From: an uncultured Verrucomicrobiota bacterium
Lineage (GTDB): Bacteria > Verrucomicrobiota > Verrucomicrobiia > Limisphaerales > UBA1096
Reading direction: 5' to 3'
DNA: 9,126 bases
Assembly: GCA_913045395.1 (NCBI GenBank)
Contig: CAJWPV010000034.1
Location: 1 to 9,126, forward strand
The stretch's first letter is position 1. Each line of letters starts with the position of its first letter. Both the position numbers and the translations under genes were made by a program. Shown here piece by piece: positions 1 through 6,909 of this stretch. The notes beneath the pieces are model-generated. The model did not search any database. It worked only from the letters and a program-made list of their open reading frames with translations, and was not told where the DNA came from.

Positions 1-380
1 TTGTCCTTGCTCCGAATCCAGTAGTTGCGACCCCCTTCCGGTGCCTTGTTTTTCTCGTGCCATTCCTTTAGGACTGGATTCGCCGAGGTCATCTGCTCTA
101 GGTAATCGGCGGGAAAGTCGAGCGGCGTCGGCCACGAGGCATGCCAGTAGCCAGCCTGGAAACTGACGAGGAGATCACCGTTCTGAAGGCAAACGACCTT
201 CGGCCAACCACAAAACCCTCCAAAGCCCTGGAAATAGTCCGGCGTATTCACGGTGGGAGATACAAGGACCTTGCGGAACTTGTCATAAACCTGAGCCGTT
301 TCCGCACCGACCGGAGCCAAATCTCCGACCACTAGAAAAAGCAGATAAATGAAATTTGATCGGACCTTGTTTTTTTTCAT
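1..380 (-). CDS. Secreted BNR/sialidase-like protein, N-terminal part (cut by left edge)
   Basis: The reading frame is open from an ATG at 378-380 to the window edge, giving about 126 codons. The N-terminus (MKKNKVRSNF followed by IYLLFLVVGDLAPVGA) is a standard Sec signal peptide with a basic head, a hydrophobic core and a probable cleavage after the Ala near residue 27. The mature part contains 'TPDYFQGFGGFCGWPKVV', 'LQNGDLLVSFQAGYWHASWP' and 'GGRNYWIRSKD'. To me this matches the start of secreted BNR-repeat/exo-sialidase-like proteins common in Verrucomicrobiota and Lentisphaerota. The last visible residues (RSKD) look like the beginning of a first Asp box. An in-frame ATG at 438-440 would add 20 residues (MSGRHFAFLLSAIVLSPRIP) before a stop is met. 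Neither start has a Shine-Dalgarno, and I prefer 380 because it gives the normal signal peptide. The gene lies 153 nt downstream of the prepilin-like gene on the same strand, so it may be the last gene of that operon or have its own promoter. Enzymatic activity cannot be judged from this fragment. Confidence 0.78.
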   Translation of the reverse strand, partial: MKKNKVRSNFIYLLFLVVGDLAPVGAETAQVYDKFRKVLVSPTVNTPDYFQGFGGFCGWPKVVCLQNGDLLVSFQAGYWHASWPTPLDFPADYLEQMTSANPVLKEWHEKNKAPEGGRNYWIRSKD

Positions 381-533
381 TGGGATTCTGGGAGATAAAA
401 CAATGGCCGACAGCAGGAATGCAAAATGCCGGCCTGACATAACCAAGAGGAAACAAAAAAATCAGATTCCTGTCCAAATAAGCGACTCATTGTTAGAAAT
501 ATCAGATTTAGCGCTCACCAGGTTCTATCCATA

Positions 534-1325
534 TTAATTGCCTTTTGCCAAGTGGCGGAACTGCTCCAACACGGCCCAGAGGTTGACAGGATTGAAGGTA
601 CCACCGTAGCCAATATACTCAGCATGCCCGTCGGCAAATGAATAGTTAGACCCCCCTCTGTTGCCCTCTTCCCGGGCTTGGCTATTGCGGTTGTGCATGT
701 TCCAGACCAGTTCCTGCCAGGCGTTGCCTTCCCCTTCCATAAAATCCATGAAGAAATGGGCGCTGTCGGCATTTTTCTCTCCGTAAACAATGGTCCCAGC
801 CGGTTCATCAAGGTCCGTTTCGCGGATAGCCTTGTCGAACAGAATCTGGTCATTGAATGGCATGCGCTTGGGGGCGAGGAAAAAATCATTCCATCCGTTG
901 ATCATGTAGCTTCGCGGAGCCACATCCGCCGGGTGAACCTGACGGGTACCCGACGCCGGCGGCGGTATTTTGCGGTCACTTGGGCAAACCAAAAGTCCAA
1001 TGTTTGAATAGTATCGCAACAGGCGACCCGGCCAGCATGGATGGCCTTGATCCATTCCCCGAGTTCGGGGCGGATAGGCTCCATCGGTATCATCGGCGTA
1101 GAGGATGGTAGAGGTGATGATCTGCCGATGATTGTTCAGGCAGGAAGCCTTCAGGCTCGATTCCCTGGCCCTACCCAGCACGGGAAGCAACAATGCCGCC
1201 AGAATGGCAATGATGGCAATCACCACCAACAACTCCACCAGGGTGAATGCGCATCTCGTGGCGGAATTCTTTCCAACTGACCGCTCTTTTTGTTGTCGTC
1301 CTGAAGAAGAGGTCACCGGCTTCAT
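534..1325 (-). CDS. Prepilin-type N-terminal methylation domain protein (type II pseudopilin-like, DGH C-terminal motif)
   Basis: The protein has 263 aa when started at the ATG at 1323-1325. It has a 26-residue basic/polar leader ending in R-C-A, then FTLVELLVVIAIIAILAALL (residues 27-46), a type IV pilin/pseudopilin N-helix with the conserved Glu at mature position 5 (E31). A prepilin peptidase should cut between A26 and F27, although Ala replaces the usual Gly at -1. A soluble domain follows with 'LNNHRQI..YADDTDGAYPP' (64-85), a 'CPSD' loop (114-117), and near the C-terminus GGSNYSFADGHAEY (224-237), the family's DG motif. Such proteins are strongly multiplied in PVC bacteria, where they are exported and probably assembled or anchored at the envelope, and their individual roles are unknown. 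The frame stays open upstream to a GTG at 1388 that would overlap the preceding gene. I chose 1325 because it lies 4 nt after that gene's stop and gives a leader of normal length. An ATG pair at 1341-1346 is the alternative. There is no Shine-Dalgarno, so translation may be coupled to the BNR gene. Confidence 0.88.
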   Translation of the reverse strand: MKPVTSSSGRQQKERSVGKNSATRCAFTLVELLVVIAIIAILAALLLPVLGRARESSLKASCLNNHRQIITSTILYADDTDGAYPPRTRGMDQGHPCWPGRLLRYYSNIGLLVCPSDRKIPPPASGTRQVHPADVAPRSYMINGWNDFFLAPKRMPFNDQILFDKAIRETDLDEPAGTIVYGEKNADSAHFFMDFMEGEGNAWQELVWNMHNRNSQAREEGNRGGSNYSFADGHAEYIGYGGTFNPVNLWAVLEQFRHLAKGN

Positions 1326-1329
1326 TGGA

Positions 1330-2526
1330 CTAGGGGATGTCATCATCACCCGGGTCGATTCGAGGTTGGCGATGCAGAAGGCAGGCACGGATGGTGTTGT
1401 AGGGCTTCATGTCCTTGATAAGCGCAATGGCGGTCGTTTCATCCACCATCTCCACGATGGTGTACCATCCCCAATTGGATTTGGGCTTTTCTGTCGGCCA
1501 CAGCATGTTTGCATACCAACTCCTACCCGCGTCACTGCTGAGGGCAAGCCTAGGGGGGCGATGATATCCACAGAGCAACACATTGTCGGGAAGCTGCACC
1601 ACTGATCCATGCGATCCAGGTAGGGTCTCGACCGGGCTGGACCACGTCCTACCTCCATCCCAGCTATTAACTCGGCAAAGACCAGTCCTCTCGCCACGGG
1701 GTTCGCCGGGGATGATGTCTGATACACGATCCTCGGTACGCAGCAAACCCACCAGGCCACCGTTGTCCAGCTTGGCCACCGCGGGCTCACTAAAAATCAT
1801 CATGTTGCTGGAGTTCCCATGACCGATGATCGAGAAACTCCAGGTCGCCCCTTTATCACTGCTGAGCAACACCGCCGAACTCAGCCACTTGGGCTCGAGA
1901 TAACCGGCCACCGGGACCACGAGTGTTCCATCATCGAGTTCCAGCAATCGTCCACCGGTCCACACCCACGCGTTAGCCAAGCGCGAGGCGTCAATCGCGT
2001 TTCCTGCCGTCCAGTTCCTGCCCTGGTCGCGACTGTAGGCCAAGCGGAGGGGCTTCTCGGATACCGCCATCAGGCGACCATCGCGGCGGACACCCAGGGT
2101 GCTGATTGTCCGAACCCCATCCTGCAAAATCCCCACGTAAGGCTTGGACCAGGTTTTCCCGCCGTCAGCGGACTGGATGAAAACCGGCCTGTCTCCGCCA
2201 GGCACCACCAGTGCAACTAGGGTTCCATCCAGCATGCGCACAAGACATGGGACCACGTGATATCTCTCTTCCTGACTCGCTGGTGGGCCCTGATAGATTA
2301 GCCTCGGCTTGGTGGGCTTCCACTCCACCTCCTGCACCTTGGAATCCGAGTAGCGCAAAAACAGCTCATAGTCCTTTTCGCCTTCCGCAAAAACCAAAGA
2401 TTCCAAGCCGGCATTGCATAGAAACAGGATTATAGGCATTCCCCGGGAGCCAAACGTCGCTTTTAAATTTTCCATGATGTTTCGACAGGAATGAGGACTA
2501 CCGGTCATAGATTTCATTTTCATCAT
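1330..2526 (-). CDS. Secreted BNR-repeat / sialidase-like protein (BNR_2 type)
   Basis: This 398-aa protein reads as a six-bladed beta-propeller of the sialidase superfamily. Five Asp boxes (S-x-D-x-G-x-x-W) are visible: SADGGKTW (119-126), SRDQGRNW (165-172), SSDKGATW (222-229), SWDGGRTW (288-295) and SSDAGRSW (330-337). The family's 'SEPAVAKLDNGGLVGLLRT' block at about 246-264 is present, with E247 and R263. The position where sialidases carry (F/Y)RIP reads HVVP (90-93), so the first arginine of the substrate-carboxylate triad is missing, and I would not call it a proven sialidase. A hydrophobic stretch at about 30-47 ending in VFA-EG is the likely signal peptide, but it sits unusually far from the first ATG. 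The ATG at 2475 (MENLKATFGS) would give a cleaner one. I keep 2526 because its ATGA overlaps the upstream stop and AAAGGAG lies 4 nt away. The probable role is binding or cleavage of glycans outside the cytoplasm, together with the DUF4838 protein. Confidence 0.87.
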   Translation of the reverse strand: MMKMKSMTGSPHSCRNIMENLKATFGSRGMPIILFLCNAGLESLVFAEGEKDYELFLRYSDSKVQEVEWKPTKPRLIYQGPPASQEERYHVVPCLVRMLDGTLVALVVPGGDRPVFIQSADGGKTWSKPYVGILQDGVRTISTLGVRRDGRLMAVSEKPLRLAYSRDQGRNWTAGNAIDASRLANAWVWTGGRLLELDDGTLVVPVAGYLEPKWLSSAVLLSSDKGATWSFSIIGHGNSSNMMIFSEPAVAKLDNGGLVGLLRTEDRVSDIIPGEPRGERTGLCRVNSWDGGRTWSSPVETLPGSHGSVVQLPDNVLLCGYHRPPRLALSSDAGRSWYANMLWPTEKPKSNWGWYTIVEMVDETTAIALIKDMKPYNTIRACLLHRQPRIDPGDDDIP

Positions 2527-4763
2527 TTTTCTCCTTTGGCCGCCCAAAGCATGACCGGGCCCGTGATGCCGCCGGTGCCCAGTTCGCTCAACTGGCGATT
2601 ACTGATCTTCACGACAATCAGGTTCGGCTGACCAAACCGGATTGCCTCTGTAGCGTCAAACTCCCAGGGTCTACCGATAGGGGCGAGACCGCTCTCAATC
2701 AGTTTGATTTCCCTTCCGTTGATCCAGGCCTTGGCCGACTCATCGACTCCCCCTAGCCAAAGCCGGATTGAACGACCACGAAACGCTGGGTCGACTGTTG
2801 CCGACGTGCGGTACCACGCCGGGGCCTTGTAGTAACGCAGACCCTGATTGGACCACGACTGAGACCAGGTTTTCAGCGGCCGCCAAGAACCGGCACCGAT
2901 CCCAGGTTTCCAAAAACCCAAGGCCTCCCCGCCATCAAATGGATCGAGCATGAAGAGCCACTCGTCCGGAAGCTTCGCAACAATTTCATTGCCGTTGGTG
3001 ATGCGTTCGTAGCCACTCTGAACAGTTGTATTCCAAAAACGCCTGATGAAAGCGGACCCATAGCGCCTGCTCAACAGCACCGGTTCATGCTCGAATGCCT
3101 CGGGAACGATTTGACCGAGGATCTTGTCTCGATGTTCCTTAGCCATGCTGAAATCGAAGGAGTTTACCGCACTCATCATTCTGAGGTGTTCAACACCAAA
3201 ATCGAAACCCACCCGCGTCATGTGAACACGCCGAGCAAAAATGGATTCATCAGACACAGCCTGCTCGGCGCTTTGGAGTGACGATTCCAGTTTTAACATG
3301 ACTCGGGGGGTGAGAATATAGGGAATATCGAAGACATTGCCGGTGTGGTAGTCGGCCTCTCTGAAGGCCTGCTCGAGGTGATCAAAATGCGACCGCATCG
3401 GTTTGGCAGCGGGACCATAAAACTTTGTGAAATAATCATCCAGAAGGGCATCCACGTTCAGCGAAGGATCCCACATGATCCTCGCAGCCAGATAAAGCGA
3501 GGGTCCGTGGTAGGCCCAGGCCGGCTTGCACTCCACCCGGCAGGCGATCATCCCCATGCGATGGTAATAGGGATATTCTGCACGAACCTGGCGAATCATC
3601 GAAAATGGAATCCCCGCATCCGCGAGGTGAAAGAGATACCCACGATACATCATCCTTACGCCAAGGGCCTTCCAGTCCTCAACGATTTGCCTGATGTATT
3701 GGCGTTCCCAGCAAAACGAGTTGTCAATGGCATGGATTCGACAGACATCAATGGGCGCCAGGATAGGCAGGATTTTGGTATCCGGTTTTTCCCGAACCGG
3801 CGCCCGCATGTGCTGTGAGTAGCAGTAGAAGGCCAGCCCCACGTTGGGATGTTTCTTGCGCAACTCGGCCAGCAGGAGATTGAAAAACTTCACATAGCGG
3901 TCCGTAACCGAAACCCGGCCATGCAAGGGATCCATGTCGTGCGCGTCCCAGGGATGCACACCGAACCCGTGTCCATCGTATGGCCCGACACTGACATATT
4001 CAGTGGAGGGATCATTCTCCAGTTCCTCGAGACAGGCCTGCAGCGTCCGCCGGAAAACCTCCGGTTGTGACAGGTTTAGCTTGTCCGTGTGCCGGCCGTC
4101 CTCGGTCATGTAGAGTTCCGGCTCCTTGTCAGGGTGGCTGCGCCACCCCGGCCCGTGCCCACCCGCGTTGAACCCGCCCATTCTCACTCTTCGGGACCAT
4201 CGATTGGGGACGTCAGTGAGGATGCGCCCCGTGAAGCCGGGATGCTGGATGGTATCCTGATGGCGAACGGCAACGGTGATAGTCTTTGGGATCACAGTCC
4301 CAATCTCACCCGGGACGAACCAACGAACCCCCAGTTGTTCAAGCAATTCGTATACGGCGATAAGGGAACCCTGTGGAGAAAGGCCAACCAACTGGACATT
4401 ATGATCGGTTACCAGCAACCGAAAGGAGGCGGGATCATCTCCCCTGACCCTGATCCGCTGCTTTGAGACGCCCGCATCGGGAGCAGCCCGGCCAATATGG
4501 ATTTTGATCCCACTGGCTTTTTGTTTTTCCGTGATGATTGGCAGCCGTGCCCCAGAGATTTTTTCAACGTGTTCGACCAGTTCGTCGGCAGCAAGTTGCT
4601 CCAACTCATCGGGTTCCCCTGGCAAGATTATCGACGCACGCACCGAGCCTCTCTCAACCAGTTGAACGGTTTTTGCATCGCTTTCAGCGCCTTGGATCCC
4701 CACCGGCAGAAGGCATGCTCCCAACAGAACGGTTGCAAGGATTCGTTTGGCAAGGTTGTTCAT
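2523..4763 (-). CDS. Secreted DUF4838 domain-containing protein (glycoside-hydrolase-like)
   Basis: The protein has 746 aa from the ATG at 4761-4763. The N-terminus MNNLAKRILATVLLGACLLP is a signal peptide. L14-G15-A16-C17 could act as a lipobox, which would make it a lipoprotein, or a signal peptidase I could cut after GIQGA (residue 26). Residues about 33-165 ('SIILPGEPDELEQLAADELV', 'GARLPIITEK', 'VYELLEQLGVRWFVPGE') match the small N-terminal domain found in front of alpha-glucuronidase and hexosaminidase barrels. Residues about 180-450 are the DUF4838 region, rich in aromatics and acids ('VSVGPYDGHGFGVHPWDAHD', 'AFYCYSQHMR', 'WAYHGPSLYLAARIMWDP'), and are probably a TIM-barrel-like hydrolase. 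Residues about 610-740 ('APAWYRTSATVD', 'RLWLGGVDESAKAWINGREI') look like a beta-sandwich carbohydrate-binding domain of the GH2 sugar-binding type. The family's substrate and catalytic residues are not established. A GTG-started extension to 4808 is possible but would spoil the signal peptide. The stop overlaps the BNR start, so the two genes are translationally coupled. Confidence 0.87.
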   Translation of the reverse strand: MNNLAKRILATVLLGACLLPVGIQGAESDAKTVQLVERGSVRASIILPGEPDELEQLAADELVEHVEKISGARLPIITEKQKASGIKIHIGRAAPDAGVSKQRIRVRGDDPASFRLLVTDHNVQLVGLSPQGSLIAVYELLEQLGVRWFVPGEIGTVIPKTITVAVRHQDTIQHPGFTGRILTDVPNRWSRRVRMGGFNAGGHGPGWRSHPDKEPELYMTEDGRHTDKLNLSQPEVFRRTLQACLEELENDPSTEYVSVGPYDGHGFGVHPWDAHDMDPLHGRVSVTDRYVKFFNLLLAELRKKHPNVGLAFYCYSQHMRAPVREKPDTKILPILAPIDVCRIHAIDNSFCWERQYIRQIVEDWKALGVRMMYRGYLFHLADAGIPFSMIRQVRAEYPYYHRMGMIACRVECKPAWAYHGPSLYLAARIMWDPSLNVDALLDDYFTKFYGPAAKPMRSHFDHLEQAFREADYHTGNVFDIPYILTPRVMLKLESSLQSAEQAVSDESIFARRVHMTRVGFDFGVEHLRMMSAVNSFDFSMAKEHRDKILGQIVPEAFEHEPVLLSRRYGSAFIRRFWNTTVQSGYERITNGNEIVAKLPDEWLFMLDPFDGGEALGFWKPGIGAGSWRPLKTWSQSWSNQGLRYYKAPAWYRTSATVDPAFRGRSIRLWLGGVDESAKAWINGREIKLIESGLAPIGRPWEFDATEAIRFGQPNLIVVKISNRQLSELGTGGITGPVMLWAAKGEK
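2531..2537 (-). promoter_or_regulatory. Shine-Dalgarno for the BNR gene, inside the end of the DUF4838 gene
   Basis: On the minus strand the sequence reads AAAGGAG followed by AAAA and then ATGATGA. The first ATG (2524-2526) overlaps the TGA stop of the DUF4838 gene (2523-2525). The spacing is 4 nt to the first ATG and 7 nt to the second (2521-2523), so initiation could favour the second Met. This is the only strong Shine-Dalgarno I find in the window. Its placement inside the upstream coding sequence argues for coupled translation. Confidence 0.75.
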
Positions 4764-4928
4764 GGTGATCAATCGGCTGTTTCTTGAGGGTAATCGCTCT
4801 CCACACACTATTCAATGCGCTGGAACCCGAATGCGGAAACACGATGAATTTGACCCCCACCAACTCCCGCATCCAATTCCGGACGATCAGGCTTTCCCAC
4901 GGACCCGAGCCGGGACCGTCTCATTCTT
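4764..4928. other. Intergenic region between transporter stop and DUF4838 start
   Basis: These 165 nt separate the stop of the SLC13-type gene from the start of the glycan cluster, both on the minus strand. The region must carry any separate promoter for the cluster. I find only weak hexamers, for example TTGGAT and TCAAAT 17 nt apart on the minus strand, and do not call a promoter. No RNA gene or convincing small protein is visible. The hairpin at 4899-4919 suggests that the transporter transcript ends here and the cluster is a separate unit. Confidence 0.5.
4899..4919 (-). terminator. Hairpin just after the SLC13-type transporter gene, possible terminator without U-tract
   Basis: On the plus strand ACGGACCCG and CGGGACCGT flank a 3-nt loop (AGC), giving a 9-bp stem with one mismatch (A-A). 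It starts 9 nt after the transporter stop codon (TAG at 4929-4931, minus strand). No run of U follows on the minus strand, so this would be a weak or non-classical terminator, or a 3'-end stabilising structure. Confidence 0.4.
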
Positions 4929-6758
4929 CTACAAGGGCCAGAAGTTCAGGATCAGCGGTGTGCCGATGAGGACGATGACGATTTCCAGCGGCAGGCCGAC
5001 CTTCCAGTAGTCCCAGAACCGGTAGCCGCCCGGCCCTAAAATCATGGCGTTGCACTGGTGGCCAATGGGGGTCAGGAACGCACACGACGCCCCCACCGCC
5101 ACCGCCATCAAAAACGGGTCGGGCTGCAAGCCAAGCGTGCCGGAGAGGCCAACGGCGATCGGGGCCATGATAAACGCCGTGGCGGCGTTGTTGATGATAT
5201 CGGAAAGGCACATGGTTACGATCATGACCAGGCTTATCATTGACCACGGCGGGAGAGATTCGGTCATGCCCCGAATCGATTCGGCGATCAGCCCGGTGCA
5301 ACCGGTTGATTGAAACGCCTGGCTGACCGGAATCATCGCACCTAACAGAACGATGATTGGCCATTCCACCTCCCGATAAATATCCCGGAGAGGTAAAATC
5401 CCGCAAAGAATGTAGACCAGCACGGCGCCTAGGAACGCAATAGTCATCGGGAAACCGGTCATGCTCAAACCGATGGCTCCAGCAAAAATCGCCAGGGACA
5501 AACCGATCCTCGAAAACGTTCCCACCTTTAGCTCCCGTTCGGCCAAAGGCAGAAGGTTTAGTTCAGCAATTGTGTCGTCCATTTCCGGGGTTTTCCCGTG
5601 CAGCAGCAGGACATCACCAACGCGAAACGCCACCTCCTTGAGCTGCTTGCGGATGGGCTTATTTTGACGCGCCACTGCCATGAGCGTCATCGTGTTTCCG
5701 CTGCGACGCCGGAGGTATGTCCGGGTGCGATCCACCAGCGGCGAACCGGAAGTCACAATGGCCTCGGTGAAGCCGGTGTTCTCCCCCTTCAGGCTGTCGA
5801 TGCGATGCCGCATCTCCTTGGAAAGGTGCAGGCCATGTTCCTCGATTAACCCCTGCAATTCAAACGGGTCGGCCTTGACCACATACCGGCAGCCCTCCTG
5901 TATAATGCCATCCGGGTTGGGTGGCAGCACTTTGTTGTCCTTTCGGATGAACCCGAAGATGGCCATTTTTTCACCGACAAGATTCTCCACCTCAGCCACT
6001 GTTTCGCCGATCCATTTGCAGTCTGCCGGAATGCTGACTTCGGTGATGTAGTCGTCGATCTGGAACAGCGATTCCATCCCGGGTTTCTTGTGAGCCTTGC
6101 CCGGAATCAGTCGCCAACCAATCAGCACGATAAACAGCAGCCCGGCAACTGCCACCAAGCCCCCGACCGGAAAAAAATCAAATAAACCAAAAGCGGATTC
6201 CTGGATGAACTTTTCCGGCAGCTCCCTGGTGAGTTCCACCCGGAGGTTGGCGATGATGATGTTCGGCGGCGTGCCGATCATCGTCATCATGCCGCCTAGG
6301 ATGCTGGCAAAGGCCATGGGCAATAGCAGGATGGTGGGCGATCGCTGGCGATCGACCGCCGTCTTCAGCGCGACCGGTAGCATGAGCGCGAGTGCCCCCA
6401 CGTTGTTCATGAAGGCGGACAAAATCATGACAACGAGCGAAAGGCTCAAGATATGCTGGAGTTGGTTTTTAGTGAAAGGCATCACGCTGCGCGAGATTTG
6501 GTCCACCACACCGGAATTGCGCAGCGCCCGGCTGATGATCAGCACGGCCGCCACAGTCACCACCGCCGGGTGGCCGAACCCCTCCAGCACCCGCTTGGGA
6601 TCCTCGACGAGTCTTGAGTTTTTCCCGAGGATCGCATCCAGCGCCACCAGCGCCACCAGCGAAATGACCGCCACGATGTCGTACCGCCACTTGTTCCACG
6701 CAAACAGTGCGAACATCACGAGTATCAATCCAGTAACGGCAATCTGATCGGGATCCAT
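4929..6758 (-). CDS. SLC13/DASS-family permease with two RCK_C (TrkA-C) domains
   Basis: This 609-aa inner-membrane protein has two membrane halves around a cytoplasmic insert. Half one (about 6-218) holds the re-entrant/substrate region 'MNNVGALALMLPVAL' (117-131) and 'MIGTPPNIIIA' (160-170). Half two (about 416-609) repeats the pattern with 'DIINNAATAFIMAPIAVGL' (520-538) and 'TPIGHQCNAMILGPGGYRFW' (563-582). The internal symmetry is typical of cation-coupled di/tricarboxylate or sulfate transporters. Between the halves lie two RCK_C domains, about 232-312 and 328-405, the second ending in 'FRVGDVLLLHGK'. These are ligand-binding regulatory modules known from TrkA and from bacterial SLC13 proteins of about 600 aa. 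The substrate cannot be read from sequence: an anion such as sulfate or a dicarboxylate is likely, with Na+ or H+ coupling. The start MDPDQIAVTG was chosen over in-frame ATG 6809 and the longer frame to 6854 because family members begin shortly before the first helix. It has no Shine-Dalgarno. It is divergent from the RodZ-like gene. Confidence 0.9.
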   Translation of the reverse strand: MDPDQIAVTGLILVMFALFAWNKWRYDIVAVISLVALVALDAILGKNSRLVEDPKRVLEGFGHPAVVTVAAVLIISRALRNSGVVDQISRSVMPFTKNQLQHILSLSLVVMILSAFMNNVGALALMLPVALKTAVDRQRSPTILLLPMAFASILGGMMTMIGTPPNIIIANLRVELTRELPEKFIQESAFGLFDFFPVGGLVAVAGLLFIVLIGWRLIPGKAHKKPGMESLFQIDDYITEVSIPADCKWIGETVAEVENLVGEKMAIFGFIRKDNKVLPPNPDGIIQEGCRYVVKADPFELQGLIEEHGLHLSKEMRHRIDSLKGENTGFTEAIVTSGSPLVDRTRTYLRRRSGNTMTLMAVARQNKPIRKQLKEVAFRVGDVLLLHGKTPEMDDTIAELNLLPLAERELKVGTFSRIGLSLAIFAGAIGLSMTGFPMTIAFLGAVLVYILCGILPLRDIYREVEWPIIVLLGAMIPVSQAFQSTGCTGLIAESIRGMTESLPPWSMISLVMIVTMCLSDIINNAATAFIMAPIAVGLSGTLGLQPDPFLMAVAVGASCAFLTPIGHQCNAMILGPGGYRFWDYWKVGLPLEIVIVLIGTPLILNFWPL

Positions 6759-6830
6759 GAAATAATTAGTCCAACGTCCGCCGAATAGTAACAAGCCAGC
6801 CAGTCGCATTAAAAGGAATTCCGCCCCGAC

Positions 6831-6850
6831 GGGCGCTTGGCCAAGAGCCC
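6831..6850. promoter_or_regulatory. 20-bp dyad, candidate operator in the divergent promoter region
   Basis: GGGCGCTTGG is followed directly by CCAAGAGCCC. The second half is the reverse complement of the first at 9 of 10 positions, with an 8-bp perfect core TTGGCCAA and no loop. Without a loop it is a poor RNA hairpin but a good shape for a site bound by a dimeric regulator. It lies about 60 bp before the RodZ-like ATG and about 73 bp before the transporter ATG, so one protein could act on both. No regulator gene is visible in the window other than the membrane-bound RodZ-like HTH protein. Confidence 0.4.
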
Positions 6851-6871
6851 GCAAAAACCGGACTTTGGGGA

Positions 6872-6900
6872 TTGTCTAGGGGAGTGTTTCCGGCTAGAAA
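6872..6900 (+). promoter_or_regulatory. Possible sigma-70-type promoter for the RodZ-like gene
   Basis: TTGTCT (6872-6877) and TAGAAA (6895-6900) are separated by exactly 17 nt. Each matches its consensus (TTGACA, TATAAT) at 4 of 6 positions. Transcription would start at about 6906-6908, only 2-4 nt before the ATG at 6910, so the mRNA would be nearly leaderless. Hexamers of this quality occur by chance, so this is a suggestion only. Confidence 0.3.
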
Positions 6901-6909
6901 ACGGGTAGG

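Noticed and set aside
405..434. GGCCG and CGGCC inverted repeat with a 20-nt loop between the prepilin-like and left BNR genes
   Set aside because: The stem is only 5 bp, the loop is long and no T-run follows on the minus strand, so it is not a supportable terminator.
283..477. Small minus-strand frame (64 codons) over the start of the left-edge BNR gene
   Set aside because: It is in a different frame from the BNR protein, which has a proper signal peptide and family motifs. A frameshift fusion is not needed.
1132..1605. Open frame of 157 codons on the plus strand opposite the prepilin and BNR genes
   Set aside because: It is the complement of sequence encoding the pilin helix and an Asp box, and no domain is recognisable.
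3345..3818. Open frame of 157 codons on the plus strand inside the DUF4838 gene
   Set aside because: It is antisense of a clear DUF4838 coding region, with no start signal or recognisable motif.
4684..4872. Small minus-strand frame (62 codons) starting in the intergenic region before the DUF4838 gene
   Set aside because: More than a third of it lies inside the DUF4838 signal-peptide coding sequence in another frame. It has no Shine-Dalgarno and no recognisable family.
6338..6354. GCGATCGC palindrome followed by a second GCGATCG
   Set aside because: It lies inside the transporter coding sequence and is explained by the codons there. A single copy is no evidence for a repeat family.
6637..6660. 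Tandem 9-bp repeat (AGCGCCACC)
   Set aside because: It simply encodes repeated Val-Ala-Leu in a transmembrane helix of the transporter.
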